Assembly (NCBI GenBank): GCA_934047225.1
Contig: CAKOHE010000114.1
Location: 248,001-312,000, forward strand
Reading direction: 5' to 3'
Source: Ypsolopha sequella
Lineage: Eukaryota; Arthropoda; Insecta; Lepidoptera; Ypsolophidae
DNA: 64,000 nucleotides
In this document: piece after piece, positions 42,727-52,995 of the stretch
Numbering within the stretch: the stretch's first letter is position 1
How the letters are laid out: every line of letters starts with the position of its first letter
Translations under genes and position numbers: made by a program
Notes under the pieces: generated by a model
Told to the model about the DNA's origin: nothing
What the model saw: only the letters and a program-made list of their open reading frames with translations
Database searches by the model: none

Positions 42727-44125
42727 ACTCAGAGGCGTGCCGTCCATAAAGGCATAAAGGCACTGCCTACTTTGCAATAAGTTCAGCGCTGTACAGTTAA
42801 ACACACTCTCTTGACCAATAACAACGCGCGGTTACGCGCGGTAGAGCGTGGAAATTCAAACTTCCATTAAGAACACGCGTACTTTGTATGACCGAAGAAG
42901 CTACTAAAGGCAGCCTAATCACGCACACTTTAAAATTCTCGTTCACGCAAGTACAGCACGCACACATCCATGTCTCGCTTTGAGCTCGATTACAAAACCA
43001 CAATAAATTATTCATTTGTATTTTGCTATTATCACCCTTATCTTCGCGCCGTAAAAGTCAATTCTGCAAATAAAAGCTGTGCCTCGATAGTTCGCTACAT
43101 ACTTATTACGTAGTATGCAGTCGTCAAAGGAGTAAAAGGAATGTCTGACCTTTTTAATTTATCCGTGTTGCATCAGTTGTCTCATTGCGAAGAAAGCATT
43201 TTGTTTGTTTTTATTAGTTTTCTTTCTGGTGTTATCGCGCGTGGAATGTTTGTTTATTTACGTTATTCAGAGCAGATTTTGGTTTCTTAGTGCATATATA
43301 AATAGGTAGTATTGGTTCGGTGATTTTGATGGTTGGTTTGTTGTGTTGAAATGGAAAAATTTACTTGTGAAACTTGCGACGACGGCCTTGTTTGTTTCAC
43401 AAAATTGAAAAATCAGGCGTTCGGAAAATTATTTTTTGAAGAGAAACGAAAGGCCATAATTCAAGGAAAGTGTATACCAGAACTACACAGTTGTGTCAAA
43501 AGAAAGGAACGGTAACTCGCCAATGAAATAAAAAATATTACGAGTCATATAATTGGTTGTCGGGTTGTGTACACACCAATGCCCTGTATTGTTTTCCGTA
43601 TATTTTAGATAGTTAGATAGTCCGTGTAAGTTACAAACCTACTTGAGGTGGTCAGAACTTTACTTCTTTTGCTGTCATCATGTGAACAAGCTTACTCAAA
43701 TATTTTATTTTCATTTTCATTTGTCAAAATTAATTCTGCCTACCTAGGTTAAATATGCTGTGCACGCGCCTGTAGGCAGTTATTACATATATTCATCTGC
43801 TACGATCCAGACACACCTCTTCCGCCTCTTTCACATCCATCAATCTAGTCATACGAGCTCTTCTATTCAGAGTGCTTTTATCTTGATATTTCTCCAGATT
43901 TATTTTAAACTTCTGCTACTAAATATACCCGAGTAGCGGTGTCTTGGTAAGGTACATTTAGCGGTGGTCATTCGAGAATGTGATATCCTAACTATACCCG
44001 AAGTCGGCCAAGGCCATGCGTCAGTGGCGTCCCCACAAGGTACATTTAGGAAAGACGCATTCTGGCCACCACATCTAATTGGATCCAACTAAATTGGATT
44101 TGACCGTTCGAGTCAGAGTTAAAAC
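42727..44125 (+). other. Unassigned region, possibly a hAT relic
   Basis: A CAGAGGCGTGCCGTCC-like start near 42731 and a 54-codon frame at 43351-43515 (KLFFEEKRKAIIQGKCIPEL) recall the N-terminal part of TTF-zinc-finger hAT transposases. No catalytic domain, clear TIR pair or 8-bp duplication was found. A short GC-rich stretch at 42820-42990 has no coding support. The call is weak. Confidence 0.2.
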
Positions 44126-44132
44126 TTCTTAA

Positions 44133-44796
44133 GGGTCAGTTGCGGCAAACATGCTCTCGCGTTTGGACAATTTAGCATATTAAAACAAAATATTTTTAAC
44201 GAATAAAATTTGTGTAAGTAGTTAAGAAGTTGAACTACATTATAGTTTTTCAGATTTGACACAAGTATCACGATCACCGAGAAAAAAAATCGGAAAGATC
44301 AGTAAAATCACGAAAAACGTCATTTGGATTTGGAACTAGTATGATCAGTCTACTGATCTAATTACAAAATAAAATACTTTTTTATAGAGTAAAGAAACGA
44401 AAGTAGCCTTTACAGTTTTTTATTATTTTTTTTATTTCCTTTTAAAAGAAATAAATTTTAAAAGAAATACTCAAACATTTTACATTTTTCCTGTACAGAA
44501 AAATCACGCAAAACGAATTTGAATGTTTGTATATTTCTTTTTAAATAACGAAAGGAAAAAAATATTAAAATATTATATGAATAAGATACTTTGATCTCTT
44601 AACGCAAAAAAAAAATATTTCAATTAGGAGCAAAAAAACATTTTTTTCTCGATGATTGTGATACTTGTGTCAAATCTGAAAAATTATAATGTAGTTCAAC
44701 TTCTTAACTACTTACACAAATTTTATTTGTTAAAAATATTTTGTTTTAATATGCTAAATTGTCCAAACGCAAGAGCATGTTTGGCGCAAACGACCC
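44133..44796. mobile_element. 664-bp TTAA-flanked foldback MITE in VWA8 intron
   Basis: TTAA flanks both ends (44129-44132, 44797-44800). The terminal inverted repeats start GGGTCAGTTGCGGCAAACAT and GGGTCGTTTGCGCCAAACAT, and the arms remain complementary for about 160 bp (through CTTCTTAACTACTTACACAA and ACACAAGTATCAC). The middle is AT-rich and non-coding. The TTAA target suggests mobilisation by a piggyBac-class transposase. It ends 36 bp before the exon at 44832. Confidence 0.85.
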
Positions 44797-44831
44797 TTAA
44801 ATACAAGTCATGAAGATTTGTCTTTATTTAC

Positions 44832-45037
44832 CTGTAAATGTTTGACAATATTGACAAGTTCCCTGGTCGAGTAAGGGTACGCTAGCCTGCCGCCGTCAGC
44901 CATGTCCCGCAACGTCGCGAACGTGCGCACGAGTTTGTCCATGACGTCACGCGGCACGTCCGGTCCGTACGACGACACTAGCGACATCTCACTCTCGATC
45001 GAAGGGTTGTCGACCGCATGGCACGAGAATAGGTCAC
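44832..45037 (-). CDS. VWA8: VWA8 exon g (after the second AAA+ module)
   Basis: A 206-bp exon with an AG acceptor (CCTCAG) and GTAAAT donor. It joins the previous exon in phase (G + GTGAC gives Gly-Asp). The product reads DLFSCHAVDNPSIESEM, YGPDVPRDVMDKLV, YPYSTRELVNIVKHLQ, closely matching vertebrate VWA8 after the FLGNDFF segment. It forms the helical lid part of the MoxR-like AAA+ module that includes the GNQGVGKN P-loop. The next exon (expected to begin near a KFPTEGL-like segment) was not found to the left. Confidence 0.92.
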
Positions 45038-45283
45038 CTGAGGACGAAAGAAGTCCGTATATATCGATGGGCTATACATCTCGCAAGTAAATTGTCACAG
45101 CAGTGAAATCATAATTTCACTGGGTTAGGTTAGATTATAAAAATTATAATTTCACTGGGTAAGGTTAGGTTAGATTGTACAAAACTAACAAAAGACTGCC
45201 GTGAAATTATAATTTCAAAATTAGAAATTGCAATTAGACGGCCTTGACAATTTACCTGCGACATAGACACACAGAAAAAAAGT

Positions 45284-45372
45284 ACCTAAAAATCTTGATG
45301 TGAAGAGCTCTGAACCGAGGTCCTGGGTTCGAGTCACCGTTTCTATACCGTATAATGTTAATTTGTATCTCC
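45284..45372 (-). repeat. tRNA-derived SINE, degraded copy
   Basis: It shares GATGTGAAGAGCTCTGAACC, GGTTCGAGTC-like B-box remains and TATAATGTTAATTTGTATC with the SINE copies at 16739 and 58707. Just left (45100-45235) are small GTGAAATTATAATTTCAC palindromes and GGTTAGGTTAG motifs. Confidence 0.6.
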
Positions 45373-45825
45373 TTACGATGGATTAATCACCAAGTGACAA
45401 AAACAAAAAAAAAAACAAAATATATTTGGAATTAATTAAACAAACTGTTTCTTATATAAAACACACAAAAACTATGGTGAAAGAATAGATTGCAGTCCAG
45501 AGGGCCTATTATGTATATTTAGTGGCCAACTGTACTGGGTGTCTATCATCAAAAACAAAGATATACTATCGAATTCCGATTGTCTAAGGATATGTTCGCA
45601 CTTGAAGTGACGACACAGTTCGTAAATAGTTCAATACCCACTAAAGGCAATTTTGAAAGTTCCGTTTTTATCAATATTTTTGATGATAGACACCCAGGCC
45701 AGTTGGCAAACCAAAGATACATAATAGAGAGGCTGATCGTGGCCGATTTCATCTTAGAGGATTGGAGACAACTTATAGCTAAGAAAATAAGTACTAAGAC
45801 AAAAATATTAAATTGTCCAACTTAC

Positions 45826-46728
45826 CCAAAGAGGCAAAGAAATCGTTGCCCAAAAACGGAAACCCAGGCCGATTAGCCAGCACGATCATTCTAAAATCAT
45901 CATGCACCGGAATAAACGTCGCCGCTTCTCCTCCAGAACTATCTAACATACTCTTGGGAACTATCCTTCGTCCATCACTCAGTATCATTTCTCCATTTTC
46001 CACCAAAGTCTTCAAAATGCAAGTGACGTGCGTAGGGGCCTTATCCGCCTCGTCTACGACTAAAACGTGGCCATATTTGACCGCTTTCACCAGCGGAGAA
46101 TCTTCGTAAATCACTAAGCCATCTTTAACCGTCGGCTGAACCGTCAAAGCTGCACTGTCGTGTCTCTGTGTAATTGAATATATTCCCTTGGACGATTCAG
46201 TAGCTGTAGTAGCCTATCTGCGATCTTGTTCTTCCCAACTCCTTGGTTACCGACTAACAACAAGTGGTTTCCAAGCAAAAAATCCTGTAGTAACCATTCC
46301 AATAATCTCATATGCTGCGGCACGTCATAGAAAAGAATATCAGGTACTTTTGTCAGTGCGTCAGTTTTGTAGACTTCTGTACTTGTGTTCCCTATTGTCA
46401 GAACGCCATCTTTGGTTGAACATTCTACTTTAGTTTCAGTAGGAGAGCCTCCGAAGATACCGAAGCGAGTTGGGGGTTCTATGTTTAGTCGTCTGCTAGC
46501 GCCATCTAGCGCTCGACGTGCTAAGTTGGGTAGGAACTTAGCAAGGAAGGTTCTCTGGACGGTTTCGTAAGCGGAATCGGCCGGGTACTTAGCCATTCTG
46601 CTAGCGATGCGTAGCAGTTGGCGGGTGGATAGAGAAGTTGATAGGTTACTGAGTGTTGGGTCGTCGGAGCGCCTTAGTTCGTCTGCTAGGTTGATTATGG
46701 AGTGTAGGGGCGGCGATATGTCTCCGTA
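45826..46728 (-). CDS. VWA8: VWA8 exon f, large AAA+ exon with one-base frameshift
   Basis: A 903-bp exon from a TTTTCCAG acceptor to a GTAAGT donor. It starts YGDISPPLHSIINLADEL and includes LSTSLSTRQLLRIASRMAKYP, the P-loop LLVGNQGVGKNK, LLNRPREYIQLHRDTTVQ, the Walker B segment HVLVVDEADKAP and FRMIVLANRPGFPFLGNDFF. All of these are hallmark segments of VWA8. At about 46149, right after HRDTTVQ, one base is missing relative to the conserved reading. The frame meets TGA at 46144-46146, and the correct protein continues in the neighbouring frame. Correcting one base makes the exon end in the phase that exon g requires. The break is either a real null allele or an assembly or consensus error. 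Confidence 0.92.
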
Positions 46729-46965
46729 CTGGAAAATAAACAGTAATAAAATGAAAAATATAGTATTTTATTATTTATAGCGAAATCCGTCGCTTGGGAA
46801 ATACTAAATACTATTAAAGTGCATTACAATCAATTGGAAACAAATGCTCTAAGAGAAATAAATTTCAGACTCTCTTAAGCTGAAAAAAAATACGAGAGGT
46901 GTCGTGGGACATCCGGTTCGAACGAAGTTCCTTTCGCTACTGACGCGCATGCCGCACGTCTATAC

Positions 46966-47312
46966 TTCCATCCATCAGCCTAGTTTGTCCACTACTGGAC
47001 ATAAGCCTTTCCAGGACTTTGCCACTCCCGGCGGTCATCCTGGAAGAATTGCCCATACTCACACACGCTGGGCAGGCGGGTTGGTGAGCGCGGTGCCGGA
47101 ACCCTCGCACCAATGACGCTGCTGCCCGTCACCAGTCTGTTCCATATAAGGCCCGGCTATTAGGGATGCAAATACCGCCATCCATCGGTCCCAGGTATGG
47201 TGGGCATCCTGGTTTTTTGCCTGTGATCTGTCTCCCCCGAATAACTTCGAGGGGGTCTCCAAGTAAGATGGTGGTATCTCCACAGTCGAGCCCGGCATTA
47301 GCTCTACCACCT
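46966..47312 (+). repeat. CATC-type interspersed repeat, copy 3 (intronic)
   Basis: It shares GTCCACTACTGGACATAAGC, GGCAGGCGGGTTGGTGAGCG and CACAGTCGAGCCCGGCATTA with copies 1 and 2. It lies in the VWA8 intron between exons e and f. Confidence 0.7.
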
Positions 47313-47473
47313 AACGTCTATACTGCAGTAATACAATATGCTTGTAAACACACATACATATTTGCAAGTGTCGTGGCGGTCAGTCTTGCACTTTTACGGC
47401 CTAAATCTCATTCGCCAATTCGCTGTGTATCAAGCGATAAGGAAATTCGTTCCAAAAAAGATTTTGAAAAAAC

Positions 47474-47729
47474 CATCTTTAATAAAACTCACTTGTACAC
47501 TATTTCACAAATTTAATTAATAGTAATACACCCAACCGGTTTCGAATAATTAATAAATTTTCAAGGGGTTTTATTTATTTTCGAACTACTGCAACAACTA
47601 CGTGCTGTAAAAACCAATATTATTTTTAATAAAACCCCTTGAAAATGAATTAATTATTCGAAACCGGTTGGGTGTATTACTATTAATTAAATTTGTGAAA
47701 TAGTGTACAAGTGAGTTTTATTAAAGATG
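47474..47729. repeat. 256-bp foldback with nearly perfect 105-bp arms
   Basis: The left arm CATCTTTAATAAAACTCACT ... CCAACCGGTTTCGAATAATT ... CAAGGGGTTTTATT is mirrored by the right arm ending AGTGAGTTTTATTAAAGATG. About 45 bp lie between the arms. There is no coding content. It is a foldback MITE, or an inverted duplication, in a VWA8 intron. Confidence 0.9.
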
Positions 47730-47934
47730 CTTTTCAAGTTTCACCAAGTGCCGACAATCGCAAGTATAAATTATATTTTGAAAAAACGGTTAGTTGTTGT
47801 TGACTACATGCCAACTCTTTCACCGATACAATTTAACATTTTCAGCGCATGTCTCATTCTTAGGCCGTTGTTGTCAAACGGACACTCTTATTATTTATTT
47901 ATACTTTTTTTTTTTTTGCTCATAATTGTATCGA

Positions 47935-48079
47935 TTCGGCGTAACACGACTTAACTTATTTGACAAGACTAACCTTTTTTTGAGCGTCCTGTCTCTTTCT
48001 TTCTTTATCGAAAAGACTAGAACAGAACGCTTAAATTAAGTTTAGTCCTGTCAAATAAGTTAAGAGGTGCTACACCGAA
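47935..48079. mobile_element. 145-bp MITE
   Basis: Inverted ends ATTCGGCGTAACACGACTTA and ATTCGGTGTAGCACCTCTTA continue through ACTTATTTGACA(A/G)GACTAA. The superfamily is not assigned. It lies in a VWA8 intron, 47 bp downstream of exon e in transcript direction. Confidence 0.75.
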
Positions 48080-48125
48080 TTGACACCAATATTTAATAAT
48101 TCAGATCTAAAACAAGTCGTCTTAC

Positions 48126-48264
48126 CAAAGTATTAATGATGAAGATTTCCTCAGTCTTACTGAGGTTCCTCATCTCGTGGAAGATGAAGAGACTCAGTAT
48201 CTCTGGAGACAGCCACTGCTGCCCGCGACCTCCGAACGTCGGCAGCTCAGCCAGTGCCACGATC
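48126..48264 (-). CDS. VWA8: VWA8 exon e
   Basis: A 139-bp exon between a GAACAG acceptor and a GTAAGA donor. It completes an Arg codon with exon d (AG+G). It encodes IVALAELPTFGGRGQQWLSP, EILSLFIFHEMRNLSKTEEI and FIINTL, the stretch after the first P-loop module in which vertebrate VWA8 has IIALAEPP...QWLGPEFLTMFFFH. It ends exactly at a codon boundary, matching the start of exon f. Confidence 0.93.
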
Positions 48265-48344
48265 CTGTTCAGTAACACGCATATCGTCACGATAACTATG
48301 TCAGCATACCGCAGGCAATTTTATTTAATTTAATTTTTTTATTT

Positions 48345-48670
48345 GTTCAAATTCAAATTCAAATAGTTTATTTTGCAAAGCAGGTATAGATATATACATC
48401 CCGGTCACATTATCTCGAGACCTCGCTGGAATGCGAACCATCCGCCCCCGTTCTCCTTTCACCTCCCCGCGCTCTGTATCTGAGCGCCGACGCGACGTGA
48501 CGTCATCGACGCCAGGTCTCGAGATAATGTGACCGGGTTGTACACTTTTTACACGTCAAATTTAATCTAAAAAAAGAAAATATATGTAATAAAATAATAA
48601 ATGTACATGAACTAAATTAAAGGTTTATTTAATTTATGTAGCAATATATTTACGATTATAATGATAGGTA
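48345..48670 (+). repeat. Interspersed repeat R2, copy 2 (split by a MITE)
   Basis: It has the same order of landmarks as 4795-4970 (AAATTCAAAT, AGTTTATTTTGCAAAG, AATAAATGTACA, ATTTATGTAGCAATATAT) but is interrupted by the GC-rich MITE at 48400-48537. Confidence 0.7.
48400..48537. mobile_element. 138-bp GC-rich MITE with perfect 24-bp TIRs
   Basis: The ends are CCCGGTCACATTATCTCGAG+ACCT and its exact reverse complement. The core is GC-rich (CCGCCCCCGTTCTCC, GACGCGACGTGACGTC) in an otherwise AT-rich intron. It is inserted into repeat R2, so it is younger than that copy. Confidence 0.88.
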
Positions 48671-48757
48671 AAATATATATTATACAAGGTAAAATCCAAT
48701 CAGCCGCCCGAACCCTACATTAACTTTGTTTACTACATTACACTATTTTAACAGCTA

Positions 48758-48900
48758 ACAGCCAGTTGCAGAAAGGGTCTTTAAGTTTAATGAAACTTCA
48801 AAATGAATGCTGTCACTTTCTTTGTCAAGAACAATGTAAGGGATGGCATCAACATTTTTAAGGTTCATTAAACTTAAAAACCCTTTCTGCAACTGGCTGT
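48758..48900. mobile_element. 143-bp MITE
   Basis: Inverted ends ACAGCCAGTTGCAGAAAGGG, continuing TTTAAGTTTAATGAAAC on the left and GTTCATTAAACTTAAAAACC on the right. It is non-coding and in the VWA8 intron between exons d and e. Confidence 0.85.
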
Positions 48901-49035
48901 ATTATACATATAAATAACAGTACAATGAAAAATATAAGTATTTAGAATTTCACTCAAAACGACAATCAAGTAACAATTTTATCTACAAATAACAAACAAG
49001 GCTGCTCTTGTGAACTCAGAGAGCAGAAAATAGTG

Positions 49036-49373
49036 AAATTCCGCCGTTTACAAACGGCGTCGTCAGTTTCTAAACGCTCGCTGTTTTGCTGTTTGACGAA
49101 TCTTCTTCAAATAGTAGAATGCGGCATTTTATAATTTGCCTCGGCATATAGTAATTCTGTTAGAGGTATTGAGGGACTCCTCGCTCCGCTCCGCTTCGCT
49201 CGGCTCCCAATATTTACTTACATGTACTTACATATTAACTTTCAATTTCAACTTTTTAGAAAACGACGAAGTCATTTTACAAACGGCGGGCAGTTTTCAA
49301 TTTATCAAACGGCAAATTGCAAAACAGCGAGCGTTTAGAAACTGAAGACGCCGTTTGTAAACGGCGGAATTTT
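49036..49373. mobile_element. About 338-bp foldback MITE with nested palindrome
   Basis: The ends AAATTCCGCCGTTTACAAAC are inverted copies that continue GGCGTC(G/T)TCAGTTTCTAA and ACGCTCGCTGTTTTGC. The terminal CGCCGTTTACAAACGGCG is itself an 18-bp palindrome, so each end can fold alone. The central part has a short GC-rich run (CCGCTCCGCTTCGCTCGGC). Confidence 0.85.
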
Positions 49374-49813
49374 ACCATTTGCCTGCCACATAATGTCAGG
49401 TAACTTTGGTTGATATAGCCAAATTCATTAATTTCTGTGAAAATGGCATGTCGCTTTTCAAATTCATTTTAGACTGAAATTGTAAAAATAAAATTTTGAA
49501 AAAACTATATGTCGTATTTCACTTTTTGATCTTAATATTTAGGCCATTCGACACAAGATTAATTGCATTTTCCTGCATCCAAAAAAAAAAAAAAACGCAA
49601 AGGTAGGCCTAAATTATGATCTAAATATCATTTCATATAAGTTAAATATCAGGTTTTAGACAACTTATATCAAAATAAACTTCATACAAAATTTAAAACA
49701 GCCGTCATATTAAAAACTGGTTCTGGGTTGTTATAACAAAATTACCAAGAAGCCTAGACAAAACTAGTTTGCCCTAAAATCAGTTTGGCCGGTAACACAG
49801 CTGTTACAATTAC

Positions 49814-49954
49814 CTGAAAGCGGGATGTATCCTCTGCACTCTACTCTCATTTAGCTCCGTCTCTGTCATTCCCGAGGCCAACAGTTGGTCGTACCGGTCG
49901 TGACGTAGGAGACGTGATCCGTCGTGCAACTGCAGCTCTCGGTCGTGTACCAGT
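49814..49954 (-). CDS. VWA8: VWA8 exon d
   Basis: A 141-bp exon with a TTTCCAG acceptor and GTAATT donor. It completes Arg with exon c and reads LVHDRELQLHDGSRLLRHDR, YDQLLASG, VQRIHPAFR, matching vertebrate VWA8 (IHDRELSLYDGSRLL ... IHPSFR). This is the segment after Walker B in the first P-loop module in this window. It leaves a 2-nt overhang as required by exon e. Confidence 0.94.
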
Positions 49955-50074
49955 CTGGAAACGAACCGTTTGTTTTCGCTCTTATTACGGACGAAAAATG
50001 GGCCTATACATTTTTCTTAGACTTATTTAGTACATCAGTTTTTAGATATTTGGAAAACAAACTCCTTAGAATTC

Positions 50075-50280
50075 TAATTCCATCGGCGCGGGCGCAGCGG
50101 GCTCAGAGACGAGCGGATGCGGCCGCGGCAGCAGCGGTGGCGGGGGCGCGGGCGCGGTGGTGATGGGTATCGGGGATATTCAGTCCTCGTGAGGGTGTCG
50201 CACGTGCCGGAGCAACTCGCGAAGCCTGATGAAGGTCACTCTTAAGTTGACCGAAACGTCGAGTTTTTCTCGCATAAATC
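50075..50280. other. GC-rich patch with a retroelement-like phrase
   Basis: 50080-50165 is strongly GC-rich (GGCGCGGGCGCAGCGGGC). It is followed by CTGATGAAGGTCAC and GACCGAAACGTCGAG, a 'GATGA...CGAAACGTCG' phrase common to dispersed retroelement remnants. A related phrase lies at 58405-58445 (CGACGACCCCATTGAAGGGG). No gene is called. Confidence 0.35.
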
Positions 50281-50510
50281 ATAGTGAGTCTTAGCTGTTG
50301 TTATCTATTTTGTTATCCTTAGAATTCTATCAAAATCGGGCACTTTGATAGCATAGTGGGCTTTCGTTTGTCTTATTTTCAATATAGCTGCAATTTGTAC
50401 GGTCTTCTAGGTTTTGTGAATCGTACATTAAACATAGTTTTCATGTTTAGATGTACTGTAGAAATAAATATCATATCATGAAATTCATGATTCTGTTTCG
50501 GTTAGCCTAC

Positions 50511-50757
50511 CTGTGTAAAACAGCCAACGTGCTAGCATGGATCCTATGCAGTCCATCCAACACCGCCATTCTACCCTTCAGCGCCGCTTCAACCAGCGAT
50601 GAGTTCCTCCACACCGTATCTCCGTTGTCCATCGTTGTCCTTTGCTGGACCAGGTCCCTGGCTGTCATGTCCTGGTAGAGGACTATGGGTTCGATCGTGT
50701 AGCCGAGGAGGGAGGCTAGTTGGGACACTACGAGGCTTTTGCCGCAGCCTTTTGGGC
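50511..50757 (-). CDS. VWA8: VWA8 exon c, P-loop exon
   Basis: A 247-bp exon with a CTTCCAG acceptor and GTAGGC donor. With the 1-nt overhang of exon b it encodes GPKGCGKSLVVSQLASLLGY (Walker A, GxxxxGKS), then TIEPIVLYQDMTARDLVQQR, GDTVWRNSSLVEAALKGRMA, VLDGLHRIHASTLAVLHR (Walker B-like). These match vertebrate VWA8 almost block for block. Acting as an AAA+ ATPase of the MoxR/dynein-related type, the protein is mitochondrial in studied animals. Confidence 0.95.
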
Positions 50758-50977
50758 CTGGAAGAGCGAAAGGGAATTAAGTTTTACCATAGACTAAGTA
50801 TTACTACGTATAGACTAGCTAGCTATAGACTAGTTCCCAATCCCATACATCAGTTTGTAGTCGCAAAAAAGAAGTAAAATTCCAACGAAATCTAGATTGC
50901 GTTGCTAAATCCTCTAACGAACACGATGGTAAATAAGACCGATTGGTGACGCTAGTGGCACAGCGGTGTTACGTAAC

Positions 50978-51340
50978 ATAATAGTAGTTTATGCTACAAG
51001 GGCGCAAAGGAATAAATTACGAGGACGATTTAAAACACGAGCGTAGCGAGTGTTTTAATCGTAACCGAGTAATTTATTGCTTTTACGCCCGTGTATCATA
51101 CTACGTTTTTCAATGCATAGTGTGAGGAAATGAAAACAAATATAATCTTGTGAACTTTAAATTATGATTGGCTCAAAAGGATTGTATCCAGAGCCGTTAA
51201 ACAGTGGGAAAAAAAGTATAACATCTATGGTACACAGGAAAGGCTGCAGGTTAGCCAACCATTGCAAACAAATTAAAAAAAAATAATAATAATAAAGCCC
51301 TAGGGCAAAATAATCGACTTTCTGTTCGGTTTTGATGCAT
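50978..51340 (-). repeat. Foldback repeat family FB1, copy 3, split by LINE C
   Basis: In reverse orientation it runs from AATAGTAGTTTATGCTACAA through the hairpin and GAGCCGTTAAACAGTGGG to CGGTTTTGATGCAT. It stops where LINE C begins and resumes after it at 52991-53021 (ATAAAGTGGCCCTTTACGAG). The LINE therefore inserted into an existing FB1 copy. Confidence 0.8.
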
Positions 51341-52570
51341 ATGCATATACATGGCAAGTCCACTGAGGATGCCATCGCCATGCTAGCTAATACTGTCGCA
51401 GATAAGCTTGACAAGGGTTATAGGTGTGTTGGTGCTTTTCTGGACCTTGCGAAAGCTTTCGACACAGTGTCGCGACCAATCCTCCTTAAAAAATTGGAAC
51501 AGCTAGGCATACGTGGTCTGCCCCTTATTTGGTTCGAGTCTTACCTTTCTGGCCGCCGACAAAGAATCAGAGTCAACGATAGCCATAGTGACTACGCTAA
51601 CATTCATTATGGGGTCCCACAGGGTAGCGTTTTAGGCCCTACACTCTTTCTGGTCTACATCAATGATCTGTGTCACGTTAACTTGATACAAGCAGAGCTC
51701 TTTGCATTTGCTGATGATACTGCAATAGTCTTCTACAGTAACAGCTGGGCATCGGTCATTGATGTGGCCCAGGAGGGTTTACGGATAGTTGCGTCATGGC
51801 TTCGACAAAACTTATTGACCTTAAATGCCTCCAAAACAAAAATAATTTGCTTCCGAATTACTCAACGAACTGCTCCCAAAGAAATTGTCAAAATCAGGCT
51901 GCACTCTTGCATCTCCCAAAACAATTTGCCATGTGATTGCCCAACTCTTGAACAAGTTCCCTTTGTAAAATACCTTGGCATTATGATCGACGAGAAACTA
52001 TCGTGGAAAAAACAGATTGAGGTGATCAGTGGCAGGGTGAGAAAGCTAATGCACATTTTCAAAAAGTTGCGACGGGCTGCTGATGACAAAACGAAGATAT
52101 TTGTGTACACAGCGCTTTGCCAATCCATTTTAAGATACTGTTTGGCTGTTTGGGGAGGAGCCTGTAAAACTCACTTTATCACAGTAGAACGTGCACAGCG
52201 AGCCCTCCTAAAAGTTGCTTTCAACAAACCTTTCCGCTATGCAACTAACTCACTGTATCATGAATCCAAGCTCTTGCGGGTTCGGCAGCTATACATCATA
52301 GCAGTAGTCTTAAAGTTCCATAAAACCGCTCTAGTTACAACCCATAAAAGTGTTCATGACTCCCGCCGTGTCACATGGAGAACCCCCGTAACGAATACAA
52401 GCTTTGCTCAAAAATTTTCCCCTTTCTTAGGTCCCTTTCTATATTCAAGGACAAATAATACCATATCCCTTCTTCATCTAACACGTTACCCATGCAAAAA
52501 AATTCTACACGATTGGCTCTCCCCCTTAGATTACGAACAAACCGAGGATATCCTTAAAATTGACACATAA
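51332..52570 (+). CDS. LINE C reverse transcriptase, 5'-truncated but open
   Basis: A 412-aa uninterrupted frame: RT palm to C-terminus of a jockey/CR1-like LINE. Motifs are GAFLDLAKAFDTVSR, YGVPQGSVLGP, the catalytic LFAFADDTAIVFYS, thumb VKYLGIMIDEKLSWKKQ, and the late region QSILRYCLAVWGG ... ERAQRALLKVAF ending DILKIDT. The endonuclease and RT fingers are absent, and the first residues are host repeat (FB1). A 3' UTR runs to a T-rich terminus near 52990. The lack of stops suggests a young insertion, although it is dead on arrival because of 5' truncation. It lies in a VWA8 intron, antisense to the gene. Confidence 0.88.
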   Translation: MMHMHIHGKSTEDAIAMLANTVADKLDKGYRCVGAFLDLAKAFDTVSRPILLKKLEQLGIRGLPLIWFESYLSGRRQRIRVNDSHSDYANIHYGVPQGSVLGPTLFLVYINDLCHVNLIQAELFAFADDTAIVFYSNSWASVIDVAQEGLRIVASWLRQNLLTLNASKTKIICFRITQRTAPKEIVKIRLHSCISQNNLPCDCPTLEQVPFVKYLGIMIDEKLSWKKQIEVISGRVRKLMHIFKKLRRAADDKTKIFVYTALCQSILRYCLAVWGGACKTHFITVERAQRALLKVAFNKPFRYATNSLYHESKLLRVRQLYIIAVVLKFHKTALVTTHKSVHDSRRVTWRTPVTNTSFAQKFSPFLGPFLYSRTNNTISLLHLTRYPCKKILHDWLSPLDYEQTEDILKIDT

Positions 52571-52964
52571 ATCCTAACACACTTGTACCGGTCTGTGAGT
52601 ATCAAGTATTTCAAAACTCAGGCATACACTTTCATATAACACACTCTATTTTACTCACCCTTTCACACACACTCTAATAACATTCCACATACAATCATCA
52701 CTCACACGTCATACATTACTCAACTAGTTTTATTTTGTCTCTTCTGTTACTTTTTTAATGTTTTAATGTTATGTTACTTTTAAATATTTTATAAATTTAT
52801 TATCGTCAGACTCACCAGGAAGGGTCTAATTTCCTACAACCCAGGGAATCCTAATGTGGGGATTAGAGTTTACAAAAGACACACTTGTCAAATAATATAG
52901 AAATAGTGCATAAAATATTTTTGTATACATATTATCTTTTTGGTTGCAAATAAACATATTTTTA

Positions 52965-52995
<31 letters not shown>

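Noticed and set aside
43900..44088. 62-aa minus ORF as the next VWA8 exon
   Set aside because: The translation (CGGQNASFLNVPCGDATDAW) has no similarity to the VWA8 segment expected after exon g, and the splice phase does not fit.
45115..45175. Telomeric TTAGG-type repeat
   Set aside because: Only two or three GGTTAG motifs are present, mixed with small palindromes. This is too few for an interstitial telomere tract.
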